Assembly (NCBI RefSeq): GCF_009649815.1
Contig: NZ_WJIC01000026.1
Coordinates: 9,444-73,443 of the forward strand
Source of the DNA: Nocardia sp. SYP-A9097
GTDB lineage: Bacteria; Actinomycetota; Actinomycetes; Mycobacteriales; Mycobacteriaceae
Length of the DNA: 64,000 bases
Direction of reading: 5' to 3'
In this document: positions 43,700-52,206 of the stretch, piece after piece
How the letters are laid out: each line of letters begins with the position of its first letter
Numbering within the stretch: position 1 is the first letter of the stretch
The notes under the pieces: generated by a model
Databases searched by the model: none
What the model saw: only the letters and a program-made list of their open reading frames with translations
What the model was told of the DNA's origin: nothing
Position numbers and translations under genes: made by a program

Positions 43700-44095
43700 T
43701 CAGTTTTCGATCCAGCCGTGCTGATCGGCGAACGCCGTCAGCCTGTCCCGGATGGTCAATATCTCCCCGGCCGTGAGCGCCGGACTCGCGTCCAGGAGCA
43801 GTTCGGTGATCAACCGCCGATGCTCGGACGCGCTCATCGGCCCGCCCGCAGGCCGATCCTTGCTTTTATGCGCGCGCACCGGCGGTGGCGCACCCGCGAC
43901 CAGGGACAGATTGATGGCCTTGGGCCCACGATCCCCCTCGGTCACATCGAATTCGAACACCCGCCCCTGTCGCAGCTCATCTTCGTCCAGTCCGATGTCG
44001 TTGACATGGACGAACACGTCCGGCCCACCGTCTTCCGGACGGATGAAACCGAAACCCCGAGAGCTGTCGAACGACACCAATTTCCCGATGGACAC
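43700..44095 (-). CDS. Cold-shock domain protein with C-terminal extension
   Basis: GTG 44095 is chosen because the cold-shock domain begins at once: SIGKLVSFDSSRGFGFIRPE with RNP1 (GFGFI) and RNP2 (DVFVHV). The domain ends near residue 70 and is followed by a basic linker and an all-helical extension of ~55 residues (RRLITELLLDASPALTAGEI). Such extended cold-shock proteins occur in mycobacteria and Nocardia. It should bind single-stranded RNA or DNA. Confidence 0.85.
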   Translation of the reverse strand: MSIGKLVSFDSSRGFGFIRPEDGGPDVFVHVNDIGLDEDELRQGRVFEFDVTEGDRGPKAINLSLVAGAPPPVRAHKSKDRPAGGPMSASEHRRLITELLLDASPALTAGEILTIRDRLTAFADQHGWIEN

Positions 44096-44138
44096 CTGAA
44101 CACCCGCTCCTCGTACGCCGCGTCCCTCTGCGATAACT

Positions 44139-45236
44139 CTAGTCCGCGACACGATCATTGTTGGAAGAAAGTGCCTTTTGCAACGAATTGAACACCGTCA
44201 ACCCCTGTCCCACCATGCCATTGACGATCTCACTCACCCCGTCGGGTCCATTGAGCACCGTCAGATTGGCATTGGACAACCCCGTCGCGGCCTGTTTCAC
44301 GATCTCCGGAAGCTGTTCTATCAGAAGCTGATCCAGTGCGATCCGATTGTTCGAGGCCGCCGCCTCGGCCTGGATCCGGGTGCGATCGGCCTCGGCCACG
44401 GCCAGGATGCGCACCCGTTCCGCCTCGGCCAGAGCGGGTTTGACCACCTCGGTCTGCAACTGCTGCTCACGCAGTTCGGCCTGTTTGCGGGCCTGCTCGG
44501 CCTGGGCGGTGATGACCTCCTGCAGCGCGGTGGCCTGCGCGAGCGGACCCGCCTGCGCCGCTTCGGCATTGGCCTTGTCGATATCGCGCTGGTACTGCGC
44601 GCGCAGCAGCGCCGTCTCGCGCTGGTATTCGGCCTGTTTACGCTGGGATTCCTGTTCGGCCTGGGCCGCGAGCTGCGCCGCGGAGGCCTGCGCGATCTGC
44701 GCGTCGCGCTGTACGGCCGCATTGTGCGGGGCGGCCAGGGCGGTGATGTAGCCGAGATTGCCGTCATCGATGGACTGGATCTGGAACGAGTCCACCCACA
44801 GCCCGATATTGCCCATCTCCACCTTCGAGGCCACCAGCACCTCGTCGGCGAGCTTCTGGCGTTCGCGAATGATCTCCTCCACGGTCATCGAGCCCACGAT
44901 CGAGCGCAGATGCCCGGAGAAGATACGCCCGGTCAGCACCGACATCTCGCGTTCCTGTTCGGACAGGAACCGTTGTGCGGCATTGACTATCGAGGTGGTG
45001 TCATTGGCGACCTTGAACGCGATCACCGCGCGCACATCGAGTTGGATGGCCTGTTTGGTGACGCAGCGTTCGCCGATCTCGGCCTCGAACATGGCCAGCG
45101 ACAGAAACCGCACCTTGCGGAACCACGGCAGCACCCAGGCGCCGTGACCGATCACCACCCGGAACGGCGCATCGGCCTTGGCGCCGCCGCCGCTGACCAG
45201 CATGGCCTCATCCGGGTCGGGTACGTGATAACCCAG
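44139..45236 (-). CDS. SPFH/flotillin-like protein
   Basis: GTG 45236 follows gggagacaaca. The 365-residue protein has an SPFH/band-7 domain (VLPWFRKVRFLSLAMFEAEI, VRAVIAFKVANDTTSIVNAA, residues ~20-190) and a long Ala/Glu/Gln coiled coil (~200-320) characteristic of flotillins. No clear membrane helix is visible at the N-terminus; flotillins often attach by a hairpin or lipid. Role: membrane microdomain organisation (family knowledge). A small upstream gene is its usual partner. Confidence 0.8.
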   Translation of the reverse strand: MGYHVPDPDEAMLVSGGGAKADAPFRVVIGHGAWVLPWFRKVRFLSLAMFEAEIGERCVTKQAIQLDVRAVIAFKVANDTTSIVNAAQRFLSEQEREMSVLTGRIFSGHLRSIVGSMTVEEIIRERQKLADEVLVASKVEMGNIGLWVDSFQIQSIDDGNLGYITALAAPHNAAVQRDAQIAQASAAQLAAQAEQESQRKQAEYQRETALLRAQYQRDIDKANAEAAQAGPLAQATALQEVITAQAEQARKQAELREQQLQTEVVKPALAEAERVRILAVAEADRTRIQAEAAASNNRIALDQLLIEQLPEIVKQAATGLSNANLTVLNGPDGVSEIVNGMVGQGLTVFNSLQKALSSNNDRVAD

Positions 45237-45258
45237 CACTGTTGTCTCCCTTGATATC

Positions 45259-45492
45259 TCAGATTTCCCCACGATGATCGCCCGGGAGTGGGATCCACGG
45301 CACCACATCCACGATCCGTCCCGGATGCACCGCGACCACGAGCACGGGCGTGCCGGAGTCGAGGGCATGGTCGGCGCGCGCGATGTACAGCTCGGTTCCC
45401 CCTCGGATGGCGATCAGAACCTCTCCGAGCATGTGTGGACCCCGGATCGGCGTCGTCAGCGTACCGGTGAGTCCCTCTACCGGGTCGGACAT
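45259..45492 (-). CDS. Small beta-rich protein upstream of the flotillin
   Basis: ATG 45492 gives 77 residues, SDPVEGLTGTLTTPIRGPHM, IAIRGGTELYIARADHALDS and VLVVAVHPGRIVDVVPW, a pattern like the soluble OB domain of NfeD proteins, which accompany flotillins. It ends 22 bases before the flotillin start, so the pair is one unit. The NfeD comparison is structural inference from sequence pattern. Confidence 0.6.
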   Translation of the reverse strand: MSDPVEGLTGTLTTPIRGPHMLGEVLIAIRGGTELYIARADHALDSGTPVLVVAVHPGRIVDVVPWIPLPGDHRGEI

Positions 45493-45750
45493 CGTGGCCA
45501 ACTTCTCGGATTCGCGGTGAAATACCAGCGTAGTTGCGTTGTGCGGCAATGAGCCGTCGCGGAGGTGAATATCGCGACCAAATCGATAACTGTGTCATTG
45601 CTACCGCTGGGTACCATTTGGGAGCCGCTGAGCGGTGCCCGAGTTTCGGTCGGCCGCTTCCGCAATCGTGAAAGGTGCCGATAATATGCCTGTGCGTGTC
45701 GAGGTGAGAAAGTTCTGGTTCCCCGGCCCTCGAGCTGGCAGGCTTAACCG

Positions 45751-47286
45751 GTGACCACCCCTCCGGATATACCGGCCCTGGATTCGGCCGACGACAAACT
45801 GGATGCCGGCGTTCTGAAGATCGCCGGCGTCGTCGTGCTCGGCGCGATCATGTCGATTCTCGACGTGACCGTCGTGACCGTGGCGATCCCGACCTTCCAG
45901 CAGACGTTCGACACCACCTACGCCATCGCCGCGTGGACCATGACCGGTTACACGCTGGCCCTGGCCACCGTGATCCCGCTGACCGGCTGGGCCGCCGACC
46001 GATTCGGCACCAAACGCCTCTATATGGCCGCGCTGGTGTTCTTCGTCCTGGGTTCCATCCTGTGCAGCACCGCCTGGAATATCGAGTCGCTCATCGCTTT
46101 CCGCGTCATCCAGGGTTTGGGTGGCGGCATGCTCATGCCCCTGGGTATGACGATCATGACCCACGCCGCCGGACCGCAGCGCATCGGCCGCGTCATGGCC
46201 GTACTGGGTGTGCCGATGCTGCTGGGCCCCATCATGGGCCCCATCCTCGGCGGCTGGCTGATCGACAGTTTCAGCTGGCATTGGATCTTCCTGATCAACC
46301 TGCCCATCGGCATCATCGCGCTGACGCTGGCGTTCGTCGTGTTCCCGCAGGACCGGCCCGAACCCTCGCAATCGTTCGACTTCATCGGAATGCTGCTGGC
46401 CTCACCGGGTTTGGCGCTGTTCCTGTTCGGTGTGTCCTCGATTCCCGGTGAGGGCACCGTCGCCTCGCGCAAGGTGCTCATCCCGGCGATCATCGGCGCG
46501 ATCCTGTTGGTGGCGTTCGTGTATCGCGCGCTGCACACCGAACATCCGCTGATCGATCTGCGACTGTTCAAGAACAAGTCGCTGCGCTATGCGGTACTCA
46601 CCATGACCCTGTTCGCGATGGCGTTCTTCGGCTCGGGTCTGCTGCTGCCCAGCTATCTGCAGCAGGTCCGTGGCGAATCGACTTTGATGGCCGGTCTGCT
46701 CATCGCCCCGCAGGGCTTGGGCGCCATGCTGACCATGCCGATCGCCGGACGCCTGGTCGACAAGATCGGGCCCGGCAAGATCGTGCTCACCGGTATCTCG
46801 ATCATGGTGCTGGGCATGGCCTTCCTGACCCAGGTCACCGCCGACACCTCGTACGTGGCGCTGTGTGCGGCACTGTTCGTGATGGGCCTGGGTATGGGCT
46901 GCACCATGATGCCGACCATGACCGCCGCCATTCAAACCCTCACCCACGCGCAGGTCGCACGCGGTTCGACCCTGATGAACATCGTCAACCAGACCGCCGG
47001 ATCCATCGGCACCGCAACCATTTCCGTGGTGCTGACCAACCTGCTCAACAATCACCCGCTCGCCGGTGCGGCCATCGCCTCCCGCTCCAATCCGGCGATC
47101 GCGCAGGATCCGGCGATCGCCAGCGCGCTACCCACCGGTTTCGAGCAGGCGGCCACCGCGTTCGCGCACACCTTCGTCGTGGCCCTGGTCCTGCTCGCGG
47201 TCACCCTGATCCCGGCGTTCTTCCTACCCCGCACCAAACCGAAGAATCCGGAACTGGTCGACGCGCCGGCCATCGTCGCGCACTGA
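45751..47286 (+). CDS. DHA2-family MFS drug efflux transporter
   Basis: GTG 45751 starts TTPPDIPALDSADDKLDAGV. The 511-residue protein has about 14 membrane helices and the EmrB/QacA pattern: VVLGAIMSILDVTVVTVAIP (motif with LD.TIV type), GWAADRFGTKRLYM, and a proline/glycine motif LGVPMLLGPIMGPILGGWLI. It exports drugs or metabolites with proton exchange. It appears complete and is followed by a strong hairpin terminator. Confidence 0.9.
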   Translation: MTTPPDIPALDSADDKLDAGVLKIAGVVVLGAIMSILDVTVVTVAIPTFQQTFDTTYAIAAWTMTGYTLALATVIPLTGWAADRFGTKRLYMAALVFFVLGSILCSTAWNIESLIAFRVIQGLGGGMLMPLGMTIMTHAAGPQRIGRVMAVLGVPMLLGPIMGPILGGWLIDSFSWHWIFLINLPIGIIALTLAFVVFPQDRPEPSQSFDFIGMLLASPGLALFLFGVSSIPGEGTVASRKVLIPAIIGAILLVAFVYRALHTEHPLIDLRLFKNKSLRYAVLTMTLFAMAFFGSGLLLPSYLQQVRGESTLMAGLLIAPQGLGAMLTMPIAGRLVDKIGPGKIVLTGISIMVLGMAFLTQVTADTSYVALCAALFVMGLGMGCTMMPTMTAAIQTLTHAQVARGSTLMNIVNQTAGSIGTATISVVLTNLLNNHPLAGAAIASRSNPAIAQDPAIASALPTGFEQAATAFAHTFVVALVLLAVTLIPAFFLPRTKPKNPELVDAPAIVAH

Positions 47287-47304
47287 GGTTTTCACACCAC
47301 CATC

Positions 47305-47336
47305 TCGCCCCCGCCGGGATCATCCGGCGGGGGCGA
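47305..47336. terminator. Bidirectional hairpin between MFS and ABC genes
   Basis: TCGCCCCCGCCGG at 47305-47317 pairs with CCGGCGGGGGCGA at 47324-47336, 13 perfect base pairs with a six-base loop. It lies between two convergent genes and would stop both transcripts. Confidence 0.85.
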
Positions 47337-47356
47337 CATGCTTTCCGGCAGGCCCG

Positions 47357-48673
47357 CTAGGACGTCGCCGCCGGCCCGCTCGGGTCGGCGGTGAGGCGGC
47401 CGGAATCGGTGTCGTAGTCGTAGAGTTCGCCGTAGCGGCCCCAGTCGATGGCCAATTCGAGTTGGCGGCGGGCATCTTCGGCGGAGAAACCGCGGCGCAG
47501 CAGGTCCAGGAAGAAGTCCGCGCGCGCCGAACCGTCGGAGCTACCGACCAGCGCACTACAGATGGTGCGGACCAGCGGGGCACGCCGGCGCGCCTGGGTG
47601 GCGAAAACATGTTTGCTGGTGTGGATATTCGCGGTGGTGAAATTCGAGCCGACATCGGTGAGAATGACATCGCCGGAATCGACGAGCAGGAAACCCAATA
47701 GCGCGGCGGCGTCGACGAGGGGCAGGAGATCGTCGAGTTCGAAATTGAGTTCATCGGCGATCACCGGGAGATCGGCGCGACCGTCCTTGGCATACACCAA
47801 TTCCAGCAGACCGGCGATACCGCCGACCGAGGCATCGGGCAGGGGCGTGCGGAACGGGGTGCCGGTATCGGGTGTGGCGGCGGCGATTTCGGTGTCACGG
47901 CCCGTCAGCAGGCCATAGATGTGATCGACCAGTGCGGTGAAACCGGGTGCGCGACGATTGCGGGGGCGGGGCTGATCCACTCGCACCTCGGCGATGATGT
48001 GGCCGGGATTGGCGCCCAGCACCACCACACGGTCGGCCAGTTGCACCGCTTCCTCGATATTGTGGGTGACGAGGCAGATGGCGCGGGTGGGGAAATCGGT
48101 TGTGGCCCACAGGTTCACCAGTTCGGTGCGCAGATTCTCCGCGGTCAGCACGTCCAGGGCCGAGAACGGTTCGTCCATGAGCAGCAGATCCGGTTCCAGG
48201 ACCAGGGCGCGGGCGAAACCGACGCGCTGGCGCATACCGCCGGACAGCTCCTTGGGGTACGCGGTTTCGAAACCGTCCAAACCGATCCGGTCGATCGCCT
48301 GCAGGGCGAGTTGGTGGCGGCGTGCGGGTGAGATACCGCGTGCGGCCAAACCCAGTTCCACATTGTCCTGCACGGTCAGCCACGGCATCAGCGCGAACGA
48401 CTGGAAGACCAGTGCCGCACCGGGATTCGCGCCTGTCAAGGGCGTGCCGCGATAGCGCACCTGTCCGCTGGTGGGGGCCAGCAGTCCGGCCACCGCGCGC
48501 AGCAGTGTCGATTTGCCCGAGCCGGAGCGGCCCAGCAGCGCCACGATCTCTCCGTCGCGCACTTGCAGATTCACGTGTTCGAGCACATTGAGGCGCTCCC
48601 CGGCGGCGCCGGTGAACGACATACCGACATCGTCGATATCGATGAGAATCTCACCGGTGGTTACGGTGGTCAT
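47357..48673 (-). CDS. ABC transporter ATPase with AAA-associated C-terminal domain
   Basis: ATG 48673 follows aaggagacatc. Residues 1-260 are the NrtD/SsuB/TauB-type ATPase (Walker A GRSGSGKST near 50, VFQSFALMPWLTVQDNVELG, signature LSGGMRQR, Walker B LLLMDEPFSALD). Residues ~285-425 form the AAA-associated domain seen fused to ATPases of nitrate/sulfonate-type systems, ending AIDWGRYGELYDYDTDSGRL. It pairs with the fused permease upstream. The operon is under an M-box riboswitch, so the likely substrate is linked to Mg2+ homeostasis and not nitrate or taurine. 438 residues. Confidence 0.88.
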   Translation of the reverse strand: MTTVTTGEILIDIDDVGMSFTGAAGERLNVLEHVNLQVRDGEIVALLGRSGSGKSTLLRAVAGLLAPTSGQVRYRGTPLTGANPGAALVFQSFALMPWLTVQDNVELGLAARGISPARRHQLALQAIDRIGLDGFETAYPKELSGGMRQRVGFARALVLEPDLLLMDEPFSALDVLTAENLRTELVNLWATTDFPTRAICLVTHNIEEAVQLADRVVVLGANPGHIIAEVRVDQPRPRNRRAPGFTALVDHIYGLLTGRDTEIAAATPDTGTPFRTPLPDASVGGIAGLLELVYAKDGRADLPVIADELNFELDDLLPLVDAAALLGFLLVDSGDVILTDVGSNFTTANIHTSKHVFATQARRRAPLVRTICSALVGSSDGSARADFFLDLLRRGFSAEDARRQLELAIDWGRYGELYDYDTDSGRLTADPSGPAATS

Positions 48674-48685
48674 GATGTCTCCTTG

Positions 48686-50416
48686 TCAGAGCGAGTAGCG
48701 GCGCTGCGCGAGGGTGTACAGGCGCCGCCAGCAGAGTCGATTCACCCCGACCACGTAGGCGCTCATGACGAGCACGCCGACCAGGATGCGCGGGCCGTCA
48801 CCGGCGGTGGTGGCCTCGGTGATGTACGCGCCCAAACCCGTCGCGGTGAGCGTGGTGGAGCCGAAGGTGACGATCTCGGCGACGATCGAGGCGTTCCAGG
48901 CCCCGCCCGCGGCGGTGATCGCGCCGGTGACATAGCTGGGGAAGATGGCGGGCAGAATCAGCGTGCGCCACCACAGGATTCGCGGCAGCCGCAGCGTCGC
49001 CGCCGCCTCCCGCAGATCATTGGGGACCGCCGAGGCCCCGGCGATCACGTTGAACAGGATGTACCACTGCGCGCCCAATGCCATGAGCGCGATGCCCGCC
49101 CATTGCAGGCTCGCGTCCGTGGCCACCAATACCGCACCCACCAGGGGGAACAGGAAGTTGGCGGGAAAGCTCGCCAGGACCTGCACGATCGGCTGCGCGA
49201 GCCGGGACACCTTGGGGTTCAACCCGATCCACACTCCGACCGGCACCCAGATCAGGGTCGCGAACACCAGCAGCACGAGCACGCGCGACAGGGTGATCGC
49301 ACCCAGGTAGGCCGCGTGCGCGAGTTCCTCGAAGCCGACAGTGGCACCGATATAGCGCAGCATGTAGTAGCAGCCCACCGCCAGCACGATCGTGGTGATC
49401 GTGGTGAACAGCACATCGTTTGCGCGACGGCGCTTTTCGGGCACATACAGCGGGTGCTCGGCCGGCCCGAAGACCCGCATCACCCGATCGATCGGGTAGA
49501 TGAACGGCCCGAACACCTTGCCCAGCAGCAGCGGAATATGCGAGCGGCGCAACACATCCAGTACCAGGCTGCGCGGGGCGTGCGCGGCCTCGGTGTCCTC
49601 GTACCGGAATCGCTCCGCCCACACCGTGATCGGCCGCCAGAACACAATATTCAGTCCCAGCACCATGACGATCATGGTGAGTACGGCCAAAAGGATTCTG
49701 CCGGTATCGCTTTCGGCGGCGGCCGAGGCGACATAGGAGCCGATTCCCGGCAGCGCGTACTCGCGATTGTTGACACTGATCGCCTCGGCGGCGGTGAGGA
49801 AGAACCAGCCGCCACCGAAACTCATCATCGCGTTCCACACCAGCGGGAACATGCCGCTGGGCACATCGAGTCGCCAAAACCGTTGCCAGCGTGACAATCT
49901 CAAATTCCGGGCGGCCTCGTCGAGTTCACGCGGTTGCGAGAGGAGGCTGTGGTGGAACGCGAACGCCATATTCCAGGCTTGGGAGGTGAAGATCGCGAAG
50001 ATCGACGCCGCCTCCAAACCCAGTGACGAGCCCGGGAACAGGGCGATGAAACCGGTCACCGTCACCGACAGGAAACCCAGGATCGGCACCGACTGCAGAA
50101 TATCGAGCGCCGGGAGCATCACCTTCTCCGCGCGCGGCAACCGCGCCGCGGCGGTGGCGAAGACGAAGGTGAACGCGATCGACAAGCCCAGCGCCAGGAA
50201 CATGCGCATGAGCGAGCGCGCCGCGTAGTACGGCAGTTCCGCCGGATCGGTGGAGATCGAGGACGGTGCGCCGGCGTGATCGAACGGCACATCCATGCCC
50301 GCCGAGACACGCACCGCGATCCAGATCGCGATCGCCGCGCCCGCGAAGACCGCGATATCGGCCCAGCGCGAGCGCGGACGATCCAGTACACCCCGCGTGG
50401 GGTAGGTGGTGCTCAC
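48686..50416 (-). CDS. Fused double-permease ABC transporter subunit
   Basis: GTG 50416 overlaps the mgtC stop by four bases. The 576-residue protein holds two binding-protein-dependent permease domains in one chain: the first with an EAA loop DEAARNLRLSRWQRFWRLDV and SFGGGWFFLTAAEAISVNN, the second with REAAATLRLPRILWWRTLIL and AWNASIVAEIVTFGSTTL. This is a known fusion of the nitrate/taurine-type family. No substrate-binding protein gene is nearby, so either the transporter uses an unlinked one or works without it. The ATPase gene follows after 12 bases. Confidence 0.88.
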   Translation of the reverse strand: MSTTYPTRGVLDRPRSRWADIAVFAGAAIAIWIAVRVSAGMDVPFDHAGAPSSISTDPAELPYYAARSLMRMFLALGLSIAFTFVFATAAARLPRAEKVMLPALDILQSVPILGFLSVTVTGFIALFPGSSLGLEAASIFAIFTSQAWNMAFAFHHSLLSQPRELDEAARNLRLSRWQRFWRLDVPSGMFPLVWNAMMSFGGGWFFLTAAEAISVNNREYALPGIGSYVASAAAESDTGRILLAVLTMIVMVLGLNIVFWRPITVWAERFRYEDTEAAHAPRSLVLDVLRRSHIPLLLGKVFGPFIYPIDRVMRVFGPAEHPLYVPEKRRRANDVLFTTITTIVLAVGCYYMLRYIGATVGFEELAHAAYLGAITLSRVLVLLVFATLIWVPVGVWIGLNPKVSRLAQPIVQVLASFPANFLFPLVGAVLVATDASLQWAGIALMALGAQWYILFNVIAGASAVPNDLREAAATLRLPRILWWRTLILPAIFPSYVTGAITAAGGAWNASIVAEIVTFGSTTLTATGLGAYITEATTAGDGPRILVGVLVMSAYVVGVNRLCWRRLYTLAQRRYSL

Positions 50417-51114
50417 GCCTGCACCTCCGGCTGCGGTACGGTGCGCCAGCCCACGCTGGTCACCGACGGTTCCAGGCTCAACCGGCTCACCGCGGACTCC
50501 ATCTGCCGGTCATCGCGCCGGTCACCGGTCAACTCCGCGCGCACCTGCACCCGATCGGGTTCGACATTGTGGCTCGAGATCGACACCAGCCGAAAATCGG
50601 TGCGCGCGAGTGACTGCACCAGCAGCGAACGCACCGCGGCCTCATGCGCGTCGTCGGTGCTCGCGGTGAACGCGTACAGCGCCTCATCGGCCGAATCGTC
50701 GGTCCGATCCACCGCGCGCGCCGCGGTGCGCAGAGCGGTATTGACCACCACCACCGCGACCGTGCCCGCCGCCGCGGTGCTGTACATGCCCGCCCCGGCC
50801 AGTGAGCCGACCGCGGCCGCGCACCACAGGGTGGCCGCGGTATTGAGTCCGCGAATATTGAACCCGTCGCGCAGGATGACACCCGCGCCCAGGAAGCCGA
50901 TGCCCGAAACGATCTGTGCCGCAACACGAGTCGGGTCCGCGTCGGCACCGTTGAAGCCGTGCGCGGACAACAGTACGAACAGGGTCGCACCGGCGGCGAC
51001 GAGTGCGTTGGTGCGCAGTCCGGCCATGCGTGCCCGATACTGGCGTTCGAAGCCGATCACCGCGCCGAACCCGACACCCGCGCCGAGTCGAAGCAGCATT
51101 TCCCATGTGGTCAT
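50413..51114 (-). CDS. mgtC: MgtC/SapB-family membrane protein
   Basis: ATG 51114 starts MTTWEMLLRLGAGVGFGAVI. The N-terminal ~130 residues carry the MgtC signature (GFERQYRARMAGLRTNALVA, IVSGIGFLGAGVILRDGFNI, GLNTAATLWCAAAVG) with four to five helices; the C-terminal ~100 residues form a cytosolic ACT-like domain (RSLLVQSLARTDFRLVSISS). MgtC proteins support growth at low Mg2+ and intracellular survival. It is the first gene behind the M-box, with a 220-base leader between. Confidence 0.9.
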   Translation of the reverse strand: MTTWEMLLRLGAGVGFGAVIGFERQYRARMAGLRTNALVAAGATLFVLLSAHGFNGADADPTRVAAQIVSGIGFLGAGVILRDGFNIRGLNTAATLWCAAAVGSLAGAGMYSTAAAGTVAVVVVNTALRTAARAVDRTDDSADEALYAFTASTDDAHEAAVRSLLVQSLARTDFRLVSISSHNVEPDRVQVRAELTGDRRDDRQMESAVSRLSLEPSVTSVGWRTVPQPEVQA

Positions 51115-51285
51115 GACGCCCTCCGAAGTAGAGGTCGGCGCACTCGGGAACGGACGCTAGCGCGCGGAAATCGGCGTGCGGCGGGCCGGGGGAGTGTCGC
51201 CTGGTGAACGATTGGCTAACGGAACTCTGTCCGATCCATCGGGCACGACAATCACCTCCCAGCCACTCCGCATACGCGCCGGAAA

Positions 51286-51330
51286 GAGGGTGGTATCCGG
51301 CGCTGATCGCCGGAACGGTAGCCACCCCTC
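51286..51330 (-). terminator. Candidate expression-platform hairpin after the M-box
   Basis: On the minus strand GAGGGGTGG (51330-51322) can pair with CCACCCTC (51293-51286), enclosing an inner stem CCGGCG/CGCCGG. It is followed by cttt. It starts six bases after the aptamer, where the switch that stops or allows transcription is expected. The U-run is short, so termination efficiency is uncertain. Confidence 0.55.
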
Positions 51331-51334
51331 GTAA

Positions 51335-51482
51335 GACCTTCAGCACTCCACGGCGTAACCCACCATGAGTGGGAGCCGGTCGGGATCACCCCTTATCTCG
51401 GGGAGACCTGTCCTGACCCGGGGCGTCTCTCGACGTTCGGGGTCGCCGGCCTGTATCCGCGGAGGAGCCTCAGCTAACGACG
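51335..51482 (-). promoter_or_regulatory. M-box (ykoK-type) Mg2+ riboswitch
   Basis: On the minus strand the region reads GTTAGCTGAGGCTCCT, GTCGAGAGACGCC, GGGTCAGGACAG, GAGATAAGGGGTGAT and GCCGTGGAGTGCTGAAGGTC in the order and spacing of the M-box consensus (TTAGGTGAGGCTCCT, GTCNAAAGACGCC, GGGTCAACAG, GATAAGGTGAT, ACAGTGCTAAAGCTC). M-box RNAs fold when Mg2+ is high and turn genes off. The next gene on this strand is mgtC, which fits. The aptamer starts at 51482 and ends near 51335. Confidence 0.92.
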
Positions 51483-51561
51483 GCACCTTGCGTCAGCGAG
51501 TAAACACCCCGATCGCCGGATTCGGCAACCCCTGTGATGGGCGCAACTGTGGACGCGAAAA

Positions 51562-51594
51562 CTGCCGCAGGCCATATCCGAAGGCCTGCGGCAG
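51562..51594 (-). terminator. Rho-independent terminator of the DinB gene
   Basis: CTGCCGCAGGCC at 51562-51573 pairs perfectly with GGCCTGCGGCAG at 51583-51594. On the minus strand it is followed by ttttcgcg. It lies after the DinB-like gene at 51662 and before the M-box leader, separating the two units. Confidence 0.88.
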
Positions 51595-51661
51595 TATGAG
51601 ATGAGGCGAAATATGAAGCGGGGCAACGCTGTTCGTGCTGCGCGGCATTTCGCGCGACCGG

Positions 51662-52168
51662 TCAGGCCGCAGCGGTGGCGGACCGGCCGGCCAGCAGCGC
51701 CAGAAGCTGATCGGTATGACCGGGGAGCTCGGCATCGGCCAGACCGCTGATCAGATCACGCAGCGCGAGAGGCTGATCCAGCAGCAGGGTATCCGCCGAC
51801 AGCAGACGAGTCGGGACGAGGGTGTCCAATTCCGGATCGGTCAGGGCCGCACCGCCCAGCGCGCACAGCACCTCGCCCTGCTGCCGCAGCCGCTCCCGCA
51901 GCGCCGCATTGTCGCCGGTCAGGGCCACCACATTGTCGATGGTCCAGGTGTCCAGGGCCAGCCGGTTGTCGTAGGTGGTGTGCTGTCCCGCGGCGACCGC
52001 GGAGGCGGCGGAGATGGTGGTCGCCGTGAGCAGGCTGACGTGGGCCAGGATCTGATCGGCATTCCATTCCCCGGGCGGCGGGGTGAGCCGATGCGGTGCC
52101 TCGGCGACGGTGGCCGCGGCCTCGAGCAGGGCGCGGTAGGCCGCGCGCAGGGCGGTGGTGTCGAGCAT
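51662..52168 (-). CDS. DinB-like / mycothiol-dependent enzyme superfamily protein
   Basis: ATG 52168 follows aggagacgctc. The 168-residue helical protein begins LDTTALRAAYRALLEAAATV and contains PPPGEWNADQILAHVSLLTA, the first metal-ligand helix of the DinB superfamily. A second (DNRLALDTWTIDNV) is less clear. Family members include mycothiol or bacillithiol transferases, though many have no known role. It is 38 bases downstream of the ArsR-SRPBCC gene, presumably co-transcribed. Confidence 0.75.
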   Translation of the reverse strand: MLDTTALRAAYRALLEAAATVAEAPHRLTPPPGEWNADQILAHVSLLTATTISAASAVAAGQHTTYDNRLALDTWTIDNVVALTGDNAALRERLRQQGEVLCALGGAALTDPELDTLVPTRLLSADTLLLDQPLALRDLISGLADAELPGHTDQLLALLAGRSATAAA

Positions 52169-52206
52169 GAGCGTCTCCTTCGAGGAGGGGGTCGCGGATC
52201 TGCGGA

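Noticed and set aside
47357..50416. Nitrate or taurine transporter annotation for the ABC pair
   Set aside because: There is no binding protein, no sulfonate or nitrate gene nearby, and the operon begins with an M-box and mgtC.
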